Assembly (NCBI GenBank): GCA_937928795.1
Contig: CALFWB010000039.1
Location: forward strand, 1 to 64,000
Origin: an uncultured Anaerolineales bacterium
GTDB lineage: Bacteria > Chloroflexota > Anaerolineae > Anaerolineales > UBA4823
Direction: 5' to 3'
DNA: 64,000 bases
The translations under genes and the position numbers were made by a program. Position 1 is the first letter of the stretch. Each line of letters begins with the position of its first letter. This document shows, piece after piece, positions 25,887 to 34,999 of this stretch. The notes beneath the pieces are model-generated. The model ran no database searches. It was not told the DNA's origin and saw nothing but the letters and a program-made list of their open reading frames with translations.

Positions 25887-26738
25887 GTGAATGAATACTT
25901 AATCGAAGTAGAAGAATTTAGACAACTCACTAAAGAAAAGCCCGTTTTTATCATCGACACACGAGATACTGCAGACTATGAGGAATGCCATATCCCGAAC
26001 GCGATCCACGTGATTGACATCTTCCTATACCTGTGTACACGTGGCAATGGTGGATTTCCCGCCATGGTTAATCATTTTTCGCACCTGTTCGGAAAAATTG
26101 GCTTGAAGCCCACCGACACCGTTGTCGTCTATGAAGATGCCATGGATAACGGCTATGGGCGTTCTTGCCGTGGATGGACGATCTTAAAATATCTGGGCGT
26201 TTCAGATGTTCACGTCCTGCATGGTGGTTTGCGCGCTTGGTTAAAAGCGGGATACGCGGTCACCCAAGAGGTTCCAGAAGTGTCCAAAACCGCTTTTTCT
26301 CCTCAGCTTCATTCAGATATCCTCATCCCTGCAGAGGAGATGGTTAATGCCATTAGCAATCCCGACATCCAAATTGTAGACTGTCGGGATTACGCCGAGT
26401 GGATCGGGGCAAACTCTTCACCCTATGGTTATGATTACTGCCCTCGCAAAGGGCGCATCCCTAACGCCAAATGGGTCGAGTGGTACCGCATGATGAAAAT
26501 CAAGGATGGCATTCCGTGGTTCAAATCACCGGATGAGATCTTAGAGGTTTGTTCTAACGCAGGAATTACCCCCGAAAAGCCCGTTTATCTCTATTGCTTC
26601 AAAGGAGCGCGCACTTCAAACACCTATATTGCCCTAAAACTAGCCGGATTCCCAAGCGTAAAAAATTACTTTGGATCTTGGAACGAGTGGTCGCGCGACT
26701 TTTCCTTACCGATTGAAGAGGGTTACCCGAAACTATGA
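25887..26738 (+). CDS. Sulfurtransferase with tandem rhodanese domains
   Basis: A 283-residue protein with two rhodanese domains. The first (about 1-125) lacks a catalytic Cys in its loop; the second carries YCFKGART with the likely persulfide-forming Cys237. It should move sulfane sulfur from a donor such as thiosulfate or mercaptopyruvate to a thiol acceptor; the donor cannot be told. I prefer GTG 25887, six bases after AGGAGA; a longer frame from 25851 would overlap the binding-protein gene. Close coupling with the preceding gene suggests a joint role. Confidence 0.88.
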   Translation: MNEYLIEVEEFRQLTKEKPVFIIDTRDTADYEECHIPNAIHVIDIFLYLCTRGNGGFPAMVNHFSHLFGKIGLKPTDTVVVYEDAMDNGYGRSCRGWTILKYLGVSDVHVLHGGLRAWLKAGYAVTQEVPEVSKTAFSPQLHSDILIPAEEMVNAISNPDIQIVDCRDYAEWIGANSSPYGYDYCPRKGRIPNAKWVEWYRMMKIKDGIPWFKSPDEILEVCSNAGITPEKPVYLYCFKGARTSNTYIALKLAGFPSVKNYFGSWNEWSRDFSLPIEEGYPKL

Positions 26739-26746
26739 GTGGATCA

Positions 26747-26785
26747 CAGACTGCCGAAGTCCATAGACTTCGGCAGTCTGCTTTT
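26747..26785 (+). terminator. Strong hairpin terminator
   Basis: A perfect 15-bp stem (CAGACTGCCGAAGTC, 26747-26761, with 26766-26780) and a four-base loop are followed by CTTTT. It ends the binding-protein/rhodanese transcript. The opposite strand lacks a T-run. Confidence 0.85.
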
Positions 26786-26865
26786 CTGTTCTCCTCACCA
26801 TGAGAACAAGGCAGCTTTCGGTTCCCAAGTCGGCTCAAGGCCGGCAATGAATTGCTTACTCTAAG

Positions 26866-27195
26866 TCACCCCATCTTGAAGAACTGGGTTAACTTCATTG
26901 CCAAGTTCAGATCGCCGGCTAATTTGAGTTTACCCTGCATAAAGTACTGCATCCCATTTGCCCTGCCGAGAAGCACATCCTTGAAATCCTGCGCGTCCGC
27001 TGTGAGGGTCATGGTCGGATTCTCTGCCACACCACTGGCTACGCTGCACGTGCCATCTTTGATCGTAACAATATAATCCCCACCCTCTTCGCCGGTCAGG
27101 CGATATTGGATCACGGCGTTTACACCTTGTGCTTTTTCAGGCAAAAACGCTTTGGGATGATTATCGATTAACTGTTGGACGGTAATGTCTGCCAT
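26866..27195 (-). CDS. SCP2 sterol carrier-like protein
   Basis: A 109-residue single-domain protein of the SCP2 family (VNAVIQYRLTGEEGG, NPTMTLTADAQDF, MQGKLKLAGD). Such proteins bind hydrophobic acyl chains or acyl-CoA in the cytosol. I start at ATG 27195 because AAAGGAG lies just upstream; a longer TTG frame would only add that Shine-Dalgarno to the protein. It is the last gene of the beta-oxidation operon, which fits an acyl-CoA carrier role. Confidence 0.9.
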   Translation of the reverse strand: MADITVQQLIDNHPKAFLPEKAQGVNAVIQYRLTGEEGGDYIVTIKDGTCSVASGVAENPTMTLTADAQDFKDVLLGRANGMQYFMQGKLKLAGDLNLAMKLTQFFKMG

Positions 27196-27209
27196 TTTCT
27201 TAACTCCTT

Positions 27210-28412
27210 TCAATTGGGAAGATTTTCAAAGATACCGGCTGCGCCCATGCCGCCGCCGATGCACATGGTTACCATGCCAAATTGTACATCACGGCGCTTC
27301 ATTTCATAAATCAATTGCGTCGTCAATTTTGCCCCTGTACATCCTAGGGGATGTCCTAGGGCAATAGCGCCGCCGTTTACGTTCAAAATATCCATGTTCA
27401 AATTCAATTCGCGAACGACCGCTAGAGACTGAGCGGCAAAGGCTTCGTTCAACTCGATCAGTCCAATGTCTTCCAAGCTCAACCCAGCTAATTTCAACGC
27501 TTTGGGAATGGCGACAACGGGACCAATGCCCATGACTTCCGGTGGCACACCACCAACGGCAAAGGACACAAACCGCACTAGGGGTTTCAAGCCCAGCATC
27601 TCTGCCTTAGCTTGCGACATGATCACCACTGCGGCTGCGCCATCGGACATTTGCGAGGAATTTCCTGCTGTAACCGTGCCGCCTTCCTTGAAGGCTGGTT
27701 TCAATTTTGCCAGCGCTTCCAAGCTGGTATCCTTGCGCGGGCCCTCATCAACCCGAAAGACAAAGGTTGAACTTTTCGGCTGTCCGTTGGGATCAACTTC
27801 TACATTCGTCACCTCTACTGGTACGATCTGGGATTCAAAATACCCTTGTTCAATGGCATGGATTGCTTTTTGATGGCTCTGTAAGGCAAATTGGTCCTGA
27901 TCTTCACGCGAAATTCCATACTTTGCAGCGACATTTTCAGCGGTCAACCCCATGTTGGTGAAAGCTTCTGGATGATGTTGGGCAAGGTATGGGGTAGGAG
28001 CAAACTTAAAACCGGTCATCGGCACCATACTCATCGACTCTACCCCTCCTGCAATAGCCACATCCATCTGACCAGCCATAATGGCAAAAGCTGCGTGAGC
28101 AATGCTCTGCAAGCCGGAAGAACAAAAGCGGTTAATCGTCTCGGCTGGCACGGCGGCAGGCAACCCGGCGCGTAAGCCGACCAGACGCGCCACGTTCATC
28201 CCCTGCTCGCCTTCAGGAAAGGCACAGCCCAAAATGAGATCATCGATCATTTGCGGTTCTAAAGCGGGGACGCGCCTAAGTAAATCTTGGACCACGGTCG
28301 CAGCCAATTCATCGGGGCGAGTGGTCGCCAAACTGCCCCGTTTAGCTCTGCCAACTGCTGTCCGAGCCGCAGCTACGATCACCGGAGTGCGAAATTTATC
28401 TTTTACAGCCAT
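27210..28412 (-). CDS. Acetyl-CoA C-acyltransferase (beta-oxidation thiolase)
   Basis: A 400-residue thiolase that cleaves 3-ketoacyl-CoA with CoA to acetyl-CoA and a shortened acyl-CoA. The nucleophilic Cys97 lies in NRFCSSGLQ, the catalytic His354 in GHPLGCTG and the second Cys384 in MCIGGGMG. The length is that of FadA-type enzymes. It lies between the multifunctional protein and SCP2 genes on the same strand, completing the cycle. Confidence 0.95.
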   Translation of the reverse strand: MAVKDKFRTPVIVAAARTAVGRAKRGSLATTRPDELAATVVQDLLRRVPALEPQMIDDLILGCAFPEGEQGMNVARLVGLRAGLPAAVPAETINRFCSSGLQSIAHAAFAIMAGQMDVAIAGGVESMSMVPMTGFKFAPTPYLAQHHPEAFTNMGLTAENVAAKYGISREDQDQFALQSHQKAIHAIEQGYFESQIVPVEVTNVEVDPNGQPKSSTFVFRVDEGPRKDTSLEALAKLKPAFKEGGTVTAGNSSQMSDGAAAVVIMSQAKAEMLGLKPLVRFVSFAVGGVPPEVMGIGPVVAIPKALKLAGLSLEDIGLIELNEAFAAQSLAVVRELNLNMDILNVNGGAIALGHPLGCTGAKLTTQLIYEMKRRDVQFGMVTMCIGGGMGAAGIFENLPN

Positions 28413-28440
28413 CCTTGTCTCTCCTGTTCTATACCCTCAT

Positions 28441-30864
28441 CTAATTGCGCAGTGGTTTACCCGTCTGGAGCATATGCCAGAGGCGCTGTTGGGTCTTTTC
28501 TTCGCCACACAACGAGAGAAAAGCCTCCCGCTCCAAATCGAGGAGGTACTGTTCATCCACCCAAGTTGGGCGGCTGAGTTCCCCGCCGCACATGACATAA
28601 GCCAATTTTTCTCCGATCAGGCGTTCATGGTCGGTAATGTAACCGCCCTGATTCATCATATAGACCCCCACACGCAACGCAGCTAGGGCATCGCGACCAG
28701 CGGCGTAAATTTTTTCGGGCAAGGGCGGCCGATAGCCATCGGCGGCAAGGTGCAAGACCTCCCGCTTTGCTTCGGCTAGCAAGTGGCTGCGATTCATCAC
28801 GACGCGGTCGGCGGCTGATAGGAAACCAAACTGGCGCGCTTCCTCGGCGCTGGTTGCCACTTTCGCCATGCCAATCGTCTCAAAGACGCGCTGCAAAAAG
28901 GGCAAGGCTTCGGCATTTTGGGTCCGCAGCGGCGGAGTGACGATGCGCCGCACAAGTTCTTTTGTCCCTCCTCCGGCCGGGATGACCCCGACGCCAATCT
29001 CCACCAAGCCGCTGTAGAGTTCGGCATGAGCTACCACGCGGCTGCCGTGCATCATCACTTCACAGCCGCCTCCAATGGCTAAACCGGCCGGAGCAATCAC
29101 CACCGGCTTGGAGAAATAGCGCATCCGCATGTTCATATTCTGCATCTTGCGCACGGCGGCATCCAAGGTGTCCCACATCCCACTCTGCGCTGCCATTACG
29201 ATCATAAAGATATTTGCGCCTGCCGAAAACTGCTCGGCATCATTGCCGATGACGATCCCCTCATAGTCCTTTTCCGCCATGTCGAGCGCTTCGAGAATCA
29301 TATTAAAGATGTCATCATCCAGAGCGTTCACTTTGGTATGAAATTCCACGCCCAGCACTCCATCGCCGAGATCGATCAAGCTTGCCCCTGGGTTGACTTT
29401 GAGTTGCTTGCCGGCGCTTTTCAGTTCAGACAGGACGATCGCTGCAGGATGCGGCCGAATGGGCTCATAAGTTTTTTTGGCTGGATGATAAACACCGATC
29501 TTGCGCCCGTTTTCCACTTGGTAAAAGGTGAGGAAACCGTTTGCCAGCATTTCATCCACCCAACTTGCCGGAGGAAAGCCCGCTTCCTTCATCGCCTGTG
29601 CAGTTTCAGCTACCCCCAAAAGGTCCCAGGTTTCAAACGGGCCTGCTTCTCGACCAAAGCCCCAGCGCATGGCATCGTCAATCGGCTTGGGAGTGTCGGC
29701 AATTTCCGGAATGCGTTCCGAAGCATAGGCGAGGCTTTGGTAGGTCAAAGCGCGCACCAATTGACCGGCGCGGTCTTGGGCGGCGATCAAGGTCTTCAGC
29801 CGCTTACCTAGGTCTTCTTCGTCTTTCACCTTTCCGATCGATTCAAAGCGCGGTTTCTGAGGCGGTTGATACTCCAGCGTCTGCAGGTTGAGGGACCAAA
29901 ACTCCTTGCTCCCATCGGCTTGACGCACTTCTTTGTAGAAACCTTGCCTAGTTTTATTCCCCAGCCTCCCTTCCGAGACCAGGGTGTGGATGAGTTTGTT
30001 GACTCGCTCAGAATTAAGATATTTTTGGGCATGGGTATCGTGCGGAATAGCCGGCGCCAAATTGCGCCCCACATGCTCCCAAATATCAATCCCGACCAAG
30101 TCCATCAAACGAAAAGTGGCTGTTTTGGGATTCCCGATTGGCGGCCCGGTAATGGCATCGACCTCTTCGACGGTGTACTCGTTCTCCAAAATGTAATCCA
30201 AAGCAAACGCCGCCGAACCAAATGCAACCCGATTGGCAATGAAGTTGGGCGTATCCTTGCACAGGACAATGCCCTTGCCAAGATGATATTCTCCAAAGTG
30301 GCTGATGAATTCAACCACCTCAGGCAAGGTATCTTGGGTTGGGATCACTTCCAGCAGTTTGAGGTAGCGTGGTGGGTTGAAAAAGTGAGTCCCAAGAAAA
30401 TGCTGGCGAAAACTTTCGCTGCGTCCCTCAGCAATGGAAGTGACCGGGATGCCGGATGTATTTGTGCTGACGATCGAATACGGGGCACGCACCGCATCGA
30501 TCCGCTCCATCAACCGGCGCTTGATGGCTAAATTTTCGACAATCACCTCAATAATCCAATCCCCTTGGGCGACAAGCTCAAAATCATCTTCCAAATTGCC
30601 CAGACGCACCAGATTGGCGTGATCCGGAGTGAAAAAGCTGGCTGGACGAGACTTTAAGGCACGCTCAAATCCTTCGCGCACAATCCGATTGCGCACCTCA
30701 GAGCTGGAGAGGGTCAATCCTTTTGCTTCTTCTTCGGGCGTCAAGCGATCTGGCACAATATCTAACAGCGTTACGCGCACGCCGGCATTGGCAAGGTGGG
30801 CAGCGATCGCTGCCCCCATCGTGCCGGCCCCGATCACAATAGCATGTTTAATGTGGTATTTCAT
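28441..30864 (-). CDS. 3-hydroxyacyl-CoA dehydrogenase / enoyl-CoA hydratase (FadN-like)
   Basis: An 807-residue bifunctional enzyme. The dehydrogenase part comes first, with the NAD loop GAGTMG at residues 12-17 and the HFFNPP motif, and the crotonase (hydratase) domain is at the C-terminus with FSAGANIFM and AIGGGCEVMMHGS. This order is that of Bacillus FadN and the reverse of E. coli FadB. It carries out the hydration and oxidation steps between the acyl-CoA dehydrogenases and the thiolase. Genes on both sides are on the same strand with short gaps. Confidence 0.95.
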   Translation of the reverse strand: MKYHIKHAIVIGAGTMGAAIAAHLANAGVRVTLLDIVPDRLTPEEEAKGLTLSSSEVRNRIVREGFERALKSRPASFFTPDHANLVRLGNLEDDFELVAQGDWIIEVIVENLAIKRRLMERIDAVRAPYSIVSTNTSGIPVTSIAEGRSESFRQHFLGTHFFNPPRYLKLLEVIPTQDTLPEVVEFISHFGEYHLGKGIVLCKDTPNFIANRVAFGSAAFALDYILENEYTVEEVDAITGPPIGNPKTATFRLMDLVGIDIWEHVGRNLAPAIPHDTHAQKYLNSERVNKLIHTLVSEGRLGNKTRQGFYKEVRQADGSKEFWSLNLQTLEYQPPQKPRFESIGKVKDEEDLGKRLKTLIAAQDRAGQLVRALTYQSLAYASERIPEIADTPKPIDDAMRWGFGREAGPFETWDLLGVAETAQAMKEAGFPPASWVDEMLANGFLTFYQVENGRKIGVYHPAKKTYEPIRPHPAAIVLSELKSAGKQLKVNPGASLIDLGDGVLGVEFHTKVNALDDDIFNMILEALDMAEKDYEGIVIGNDAEQFSAGANIFMIVMAAQSGMWDTLDAAVRKMQNMNMRMRYFSKPVVIAPAGLAIGGGCEVMMHGSRVVAHAELYSGLVEIGVGVIPAGGGTKELVRRIVTPPLRTQNAEALPFLQRVFETIGMAKVATSAEEARQFGFLSAADRVVMNRSHLLAEAKREVLHLAADGYRPPLPEKIYAAGRDALAALRVGVYMMNQGGYITDHERLIGEKLAYVMCGGELSRPTWVDEQYLLDLEREAFLSLCGEEKTQQRLWHMLQTGKPLRN

Positions 30865-30881
30865 CTCGCCTCCTTCCCGCT

Positions 30882-32141
30882 CTAGCGCAGCTCCCGTCCG
30901 GAATACCCTAAGATATTGCGTGCCACTACCAAACGATTAATCTGGCCGGTGCCCTCGTAAATGTCAGTGATCTTAGCATCGCGAAACCACTTTTCTAAGA
31001 GATAGTCTCTCGAATAACCAATTGGCCCCATGAGTTCCAAGGCACGTTGGGTGATCTTGGTCACAATATCACCTGCCCGTAATTTTGCCATCGAAGCCTC
31101 GAGTGGGTTAGGTTTACGGTTATCTGCCATCCAAACCGCCTTGATCACCAACAGCCAAGCCGAGCGCAGCATGACCTCCATGTCAATGATTTCGCGTTCG
31201 ATGTTCGTTAGCTTTGAACGAGGGTGACCATAGCGGATCTCAATCCCTTGTTTCGCCAGTAATTCCTTGACCAATTCGAGGGTTGCCCGCGCAACGCCAA
31301 CGCCCGTGGCGGATACCAGCGGTCGCGTGGCATCGAAGGTTGCCATAGCCCCTTTGAAGCCCTTACTGGTATCGGGTTGAATTTCAGGGCTGCCGAGAAT
31401 GTTCTCAAAAGGCACACGCGCATCTTGCAGGACAATCGAAGCGGTGTCACTGGCACGAATGCCGAGTTTATGCTCTAACTTGGTGACTTTCACGCCCGGG
31501 GTGCCGGCCTCAACGACAAACGAGCGCATTCCCGCTCGTCCGGCACTCGGATCGATAGTCGCCCAAACCACCACAAAACCGTTGCTCTCTTCCAACGATT
31601 TCTGCCCTGCGGTCACAAAGATCTTTTCGCCGTTCAAGACCCATTCATTGGTGTTTTTATCCAATACAGCCGTGGTACGAATGGCTGAGGTATCCGAGCC
31701 ACAGTGTGGTTCGGTCATTGCCATAGCAGCAAAGACCGGTTTCTCTTCTCGAAAACGAGCGAGGAATTTTTGCTTTTGTTCTGGTGTGCCGGCTGCTTCC
31801 ACAGCGGCTGCCCCTAAGCCGCCGCCCGGCGTACACAGATAGATACCTACATCACCCCACGAAAGCATCTCCAGCATAAAGGCAAGCATTTGGTAACCGA
31901 TGGGAGGACGCTTCTCTTTCTTTTCCGCTTCCTCACCTTCTTTTTTCTTCTCTTCCGGAGGGGCTAGAGAACCCGCTCCTGTCGCTTTCATTGCCATGTG
32001 CATAAAGTTGATGTAATCCCAAGGGATTTCATGTTCATGCTCGTCAAAATAACGCGAGACCGGGCGCATCATGTTTTCAGCCACAGTCTGCAGGACGTAA
32101 CTCTGTTGAGCAATCGGTTTCGGCATTTCAAATTCGATCAT
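30882..32141 (-). CDS. Acyl-CoA dehydrogenase (catalytic type)
   Basis: A 419-residue flavoenzyme that introduces the trans-2 double bond into acyl-CoA. The FAD-binding segment MTEPHCGSDTSAIR and the C-terminal DIYEGTGQINR, with the expected catalytic Glu, are present. An unusual, highly charged insert (EEKKKEGEEAEKKEKR, around residues 63-78) interrupts the N-terminal helical domain. A second acyl-CoA dehydrogenase gene that lacks the Glu lies 17 bp upstream. Electrons would pass to ETF; no ETF genes are in the window. Confidence 0.94.
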   Translation of the reverse strand: MIEFEMPKPIAQQSYVLQTVAENMMRPVSRYFDEHEHEIPWDYINFMHMAMKATGAGSLAPPEEKKKEGEEAEKKEKRPPIGYQMLAFMLEMLSWGDVGIYLCTPGGGLGAAAVEAAGTPEQKQKFLARFREEKPVFAAMAMTEPHCGSDTSAIRTTAVLDKNTNEWVLNGEKIFVTAGQKSLEESNGFVVVWATIDPSAGRAGMRSFVVEAGTPGVKVTKLEHKLGIRASDTASIVLQDARVPFENILGSPEIQPDTSKGFKGAMATFDATRPLVSATGVGVARATLELVKELLAKQGIEIRYGHPRSKLTNIEREIIDMEVMLRSAWLLVIKAVWMADNRKPNPLEASMAKLRAGDIVTKITQRALELMGPIGYSRDYLLEKWFRDAKITDIYEGTGQINRLVVARNILGYSGRELR

Positions 32142-32158
32142 CTTTTACCTTCCTTTCT

Positions 32159-33253
32159 CTAGATCATTCCCAAACCGGTGAGAACAGCGAAGCCGCGTCC
32201 GTTGCGCATCCATAATTCAACCGGGTGTTCGCGAATATACCCATGTCCACCGAGGATTTGCACGGCGCGATCGGTCACCATCATCGCCATATCCATCGCC
32301 CCAATATAGGCTAAATAAGCCTGCTTGCTCGCCTCCGCTTTCTGATTGTCTACCATCCAAGCTGCTTCCCAAGTCAGCAAGCGAATGGCTTCAATCTCGG
32401 TTGCCATTTCGGCAAGCATGAAGGCGATAGCTTGTTTTTGGGCAACCTTCACCCCAAAAACCTCCCTCTCTTTGGCGTAATCCCGCGAATACTCAAACGC
32501 CGCCCGGCTGACCCCCACCGCCATGGCTGCCATTGCCAAGTGCATCGAGGCAAGAATGGGTGTCGGGTCGTGCCCTTCTGGACCACCCAATCTTTGTTCG
32601 GCTGGAACTAAAACGTCTTGCAGGCTGACTTTATAGATCGGCAGAGCATTGATGCCCATCGTTTTCTGCCGCTCACCAATTGTTATCCCCGGCGCATCGC
32701 GTTCAACAATGAAGCCCTGCGTTTTTCCCTCTAGGTTAGCATAAACGATCATCTTGGAAGCTTCATTGGCAAAGGGAACATAAGTTTTCTCGCCCCGCAG
32801 CAGGTAAGAACCGTTTTTCTGCTCCGCCGTTGTGCGCATCTCGAGCAGGTCGAAGTCAAAATAAGGCTCGATGCAGGCCGCTGTAAACGGTTGCCATTCT
32901 CCTTCTGCGATGGGCGGCAAATAGGATTGTTTTTGCTCTTCGCTGCCACAAGCTAAGATTGGCAACGCAAACAGAGCCGGCGTGAGAACAGCCAATGTCC
33001 CGGCAAAATCGCCGTATGCCATCTCCTCCGCTGCCAGCACTCCAGTCAAGACTGAGTGCTCGCCAAAGCCCCCATAGGTCTCCGGAATCGAGGCTTGCAA
33101 GACCCCCAATTCCCACCCTTTGTCGATCACCTCTTTGGGATAGCCATACTCCTCATCGGCGTCATGGGCTTTGCGCCTGAGGTCGTTCACGGCATAGCGG
33201 TTGATGGCATCGATCAACATTTTTTGCTCTTCGGATGGTTCAAACGAATACAT
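32159..33253 (-). CDS. Acyl-CoA dehydrogenase paralogue lacking the catalytic glutamate
   Basis: A 364-residue member of the acyl-CoA dehydrogenase family with the N-terminal, middle and C-terminal domains. Where the active paralogue has YEGTGQ this one ends in WMRNGRGFAVLTGLGMI and stops, so the usual catalytic Glu is replaced (Thr in my alignment by eye) and the last helix is short. No frameshift is needed to explain this. It could form a mixed complex with the adjacent active enzyme, as known for some actinobacterial FadE pairs. MYSFEPSEEQ is a normal N-terminus. Confidence 0.88.
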   Translation of the reverse strand: MYSFEPSEEQKMLIDAINRYAVNDLRRKAHDADEEYGYPKEVIDKGWELGVLQASIPETYGGFGEHSVLTGVLAAEEMAYGDFAGTLAVLTPALFALPILACGSEEQKQSYLPPIAEGEWQPFTAACIEPYFDFDLLEMRTTAEQKNGSYLLRGEKTYVPFANEASKMIVYANLEGKTQGFIVERDAPGITIGERQKTMGINALPIYKVSLQDVLVPAEQRLGGPEGHDPTPILASMHLAMAAMAVGVSRAAFEYSRDYAKEREVFGVKVAQKQAIAFMLAEMATEIEAIRLLTWEAAWMVDNQKAEASKQAYLAYIGAMDMAMMVTDRAVQILGGHGYIREHPVELWMRNGRGFAVLTGLGMI

Positions 33254-33313
33254 AGCACACTCCTTTTCTTTCGCTGTTTCCCTTGAAAATAACCATGCTC
33301 CTCCCGAGTGAAT

Positions 33314-34345
33314 TTATAGGCGGCGATATTGGATCGGTACGACTCGATGAGCGTTCTCTAAATCCTCTAGGTTGGCAATCTCAAGCAAGCCGCGTTGATA
33401 GAGATATTCCACGTGCGCGCCGCTTTCTTCCAAGGCAAGCAAAATATTGTAGCCGTTCACCTCCCCGAATAAAAGTTTTGAGACCTCCGCAATCGTGTGC
33501 GGTTGCTGCAAAATCTCCAGCACTTGGGCCAATCGCTCCTGATGGACCTGGCGGATTTCCTGAATCCGCTGCTCCAAATTCATTATCGGTGAGCCATGAC
33601 CGCCAAAAGTAAGATCAATATCCTTCGCCCACTCCTCAAGTCGTGAGAGCGATTCGAGATAATGACCCAAGCCCGTATAGTGGGTTAGCTGTTCGGGCGC
33701 TTGATGAGGGCTGATATGGCTCAACACCATATCCCCACTAAAAAGCACGTTATCCAACTTCAAGACCACATGGCCAGCGCAGTGACCGGGAACATGGAGA
33801 GCTTCAAAGCGCCCAACCCGATAATTTTCTGCTTCATAAGTCCGATCCACTGTGATTGACCGTCCTAAGCCTTTCGTGATTCGATAAAGACTCAAACAGT
33901 GCTCTCTTAATGCCTCACTTGCACCTGCTTCGATGAGAAATTCTTCCAAATGCCTTGAGACGACCACAGTCCGCTCTTCGTAGTTGGTCAAATTGCGCAA
34001 GTCAAGCTCGTGGATGTACACTTGAGCGGAAGTCTGTTCACGAAGCTGGGCGCAACCACCGAAATGGTCAATGTGTCCATGAGTAATGAGAATGCGATCC
34101 AATTGAGCAAAATCTAACGGTTGACCGATTCGTTCGCCCACTGCTCGAATGCCCGCTAAAAGATTTTCATTCGAATTGGGCATTCCCGAACCGCTATCGA
34201 TCAGCGTGAACATCGGCCGCCGATCGGTCTGCTCGACGACCAAGTAGGCAAAACCACGTAAGATCGGAAAAAGCTGCAAGGGAATGGCAAAGATCTTTGC
34301 CCCGCTTGACGTGCGGTATGCCCGGATGCCGTTTTCTTCAACCAT
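33314..34345 (-). CDS. MBL-fold metallohydrolase
   Basis: A 343-residue metallo-beta-lactamase superfamily protein. The metal-binding HGHIDH (residues 89-94), a distal VPGHCAGH and FSGDMV give a complete dinuclear site, so it should be active. The C-terminal ~90 residues resemble the LACTB2-type or winged-helix tail of hydrolases acting on thioesters or RNA; the substrate is unknown. It overlaps the TetR gene by 8 bp and precedes the acyl-CoA dehydrogenase genes, so an acyl-CoA thioesterase-like role is possible but inferred. Confidence 0.85.
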   Translation of the reverse strand: MVEENGIRAYRTSSGAKIFAIPLQLFPILRGFAYLVVEQTDRRPMFTLIDSGSGMPNSNENLLAGIRAVGERIGQPLDFAQLDRILITHGHIDHFGGCAQLREQTSAQVYIHELDLRNLTNYEERTVVVSRHLEEFLIEAGASEALREHCLSLYRITKGLGRSITVDRTYEAENYRVGRFEALHVPGHCAGHVVLKLDNVLFSGDMVLSHISPHQAPEQLTHYTGLGHYLESLSRLEEWAKDIDLTFGGHGSPIMNLEQRIQEIRQVHQERLAQVLEILQQPHTIAEVSKLLFGEVNGYNILLALEESGAHVEYLYQRGLLEIANLEDLENAHRVVPIQYRRL

Positions 34346-34916
34346 CCTCGTCTTTCCGCCTTTTTAGACCCAAAACAAACAAGTTTGCACACTCTTGCGC
34401 CAATTCGGCCGGGGTCAAGGGGCCATCTTCACGATACCATGTGATCGTCCAGTTCATCACCCCCAAAAGAAAGCGCGAAACCAGAGCGACATCAGAGATG
34501 ACAAAAACACCTTGCTCTGCCCCTTCGATTAGTAGGGATCGCCATAAGGATTCATAGTGGTCGCGGCGCGGAATATGTCTCTGGCGGTACTCCGGTTCCA
34601 GAGAACGATACTCCAAAAGCAACACCGAAGATAAATCTCGCTCTTCCAGCATAATCTGAAGATAGGTGAGCATAGCTTGGCGCAATTTTTCTTCGGGTGG
34701 CAAATCCAAAGCCAAGACCTTCTCCATTCCTTCAATCAACAAATCCAACGCCTGGTCTAACAGAGCTAATAAAATCTCCTGCTTGCTGTTAACATGATGA
34801 TACAGACTGGCTTTTTGGAGCTTGACCGCGTCAGCGATATCCTGCATCGAGGCGGCATGATAGCCTTTTTGGCGGAAGATTTGTGCTGCAGCTTCGAGAA
34901 TTTCGTCGCGCGTCAT
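34338..34916 (-). CDS. TetR/AcrR family regulator of the beta-oxidation operon
   Basis: A 192-residue repressor with an N-terminal helix-turn-helix (ILEAAAQIF, then DIADAVKLQKASLYHHVNSK) and a ligand-binding helical domain (about 60-190). As the first gene of the minus-strand operon with an inverted repeat in its promoter, it probably represses itself and all downstream genes. By analogy with FadR-type TetR proteins, acyl-CoA is the likely inducer. That ligand is inference. Confidence 0.9.
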   Translation of the reverse strand: MTRDEILEAAAQIFRQKGYHAASMQDIADAVKLQKASLYHHVNSKQEILLALLDQALDLLIEGMEKVLALDLPPEEKLRQAMLTYLQIMLEERDLSSVLLLEYRSLEPEYRQRHIPRRDHYESLWRSLLIEGAEQGVFVISDVALVSRFLLGVMNWTITWYREDGPLTPAELAQECANLFVLGLKRRKDEDG

Positions 34917-34925
34917 CGGATCAAC

Positions 34926-34943
34926 CTACCGACCGTTCGGTAG
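34926..34943. promoter_or_regulatory. Candidate TetR operator
   Basis: CTACCGA and TCGGTAG form a perfect 7-bp inverted repeat around CCGT, 10 bp before the TetR gene start. The ACCGA/TCGGT core resembles operators of acyl-CoA-responsive TetR repressors. Confidence 0.7.
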
Positions 34944-34999
34944 TCTTAGCATAGCAAATTTTTAGAGGGATGTCAAGTTAAGGGCGGATGAGAAAACAA

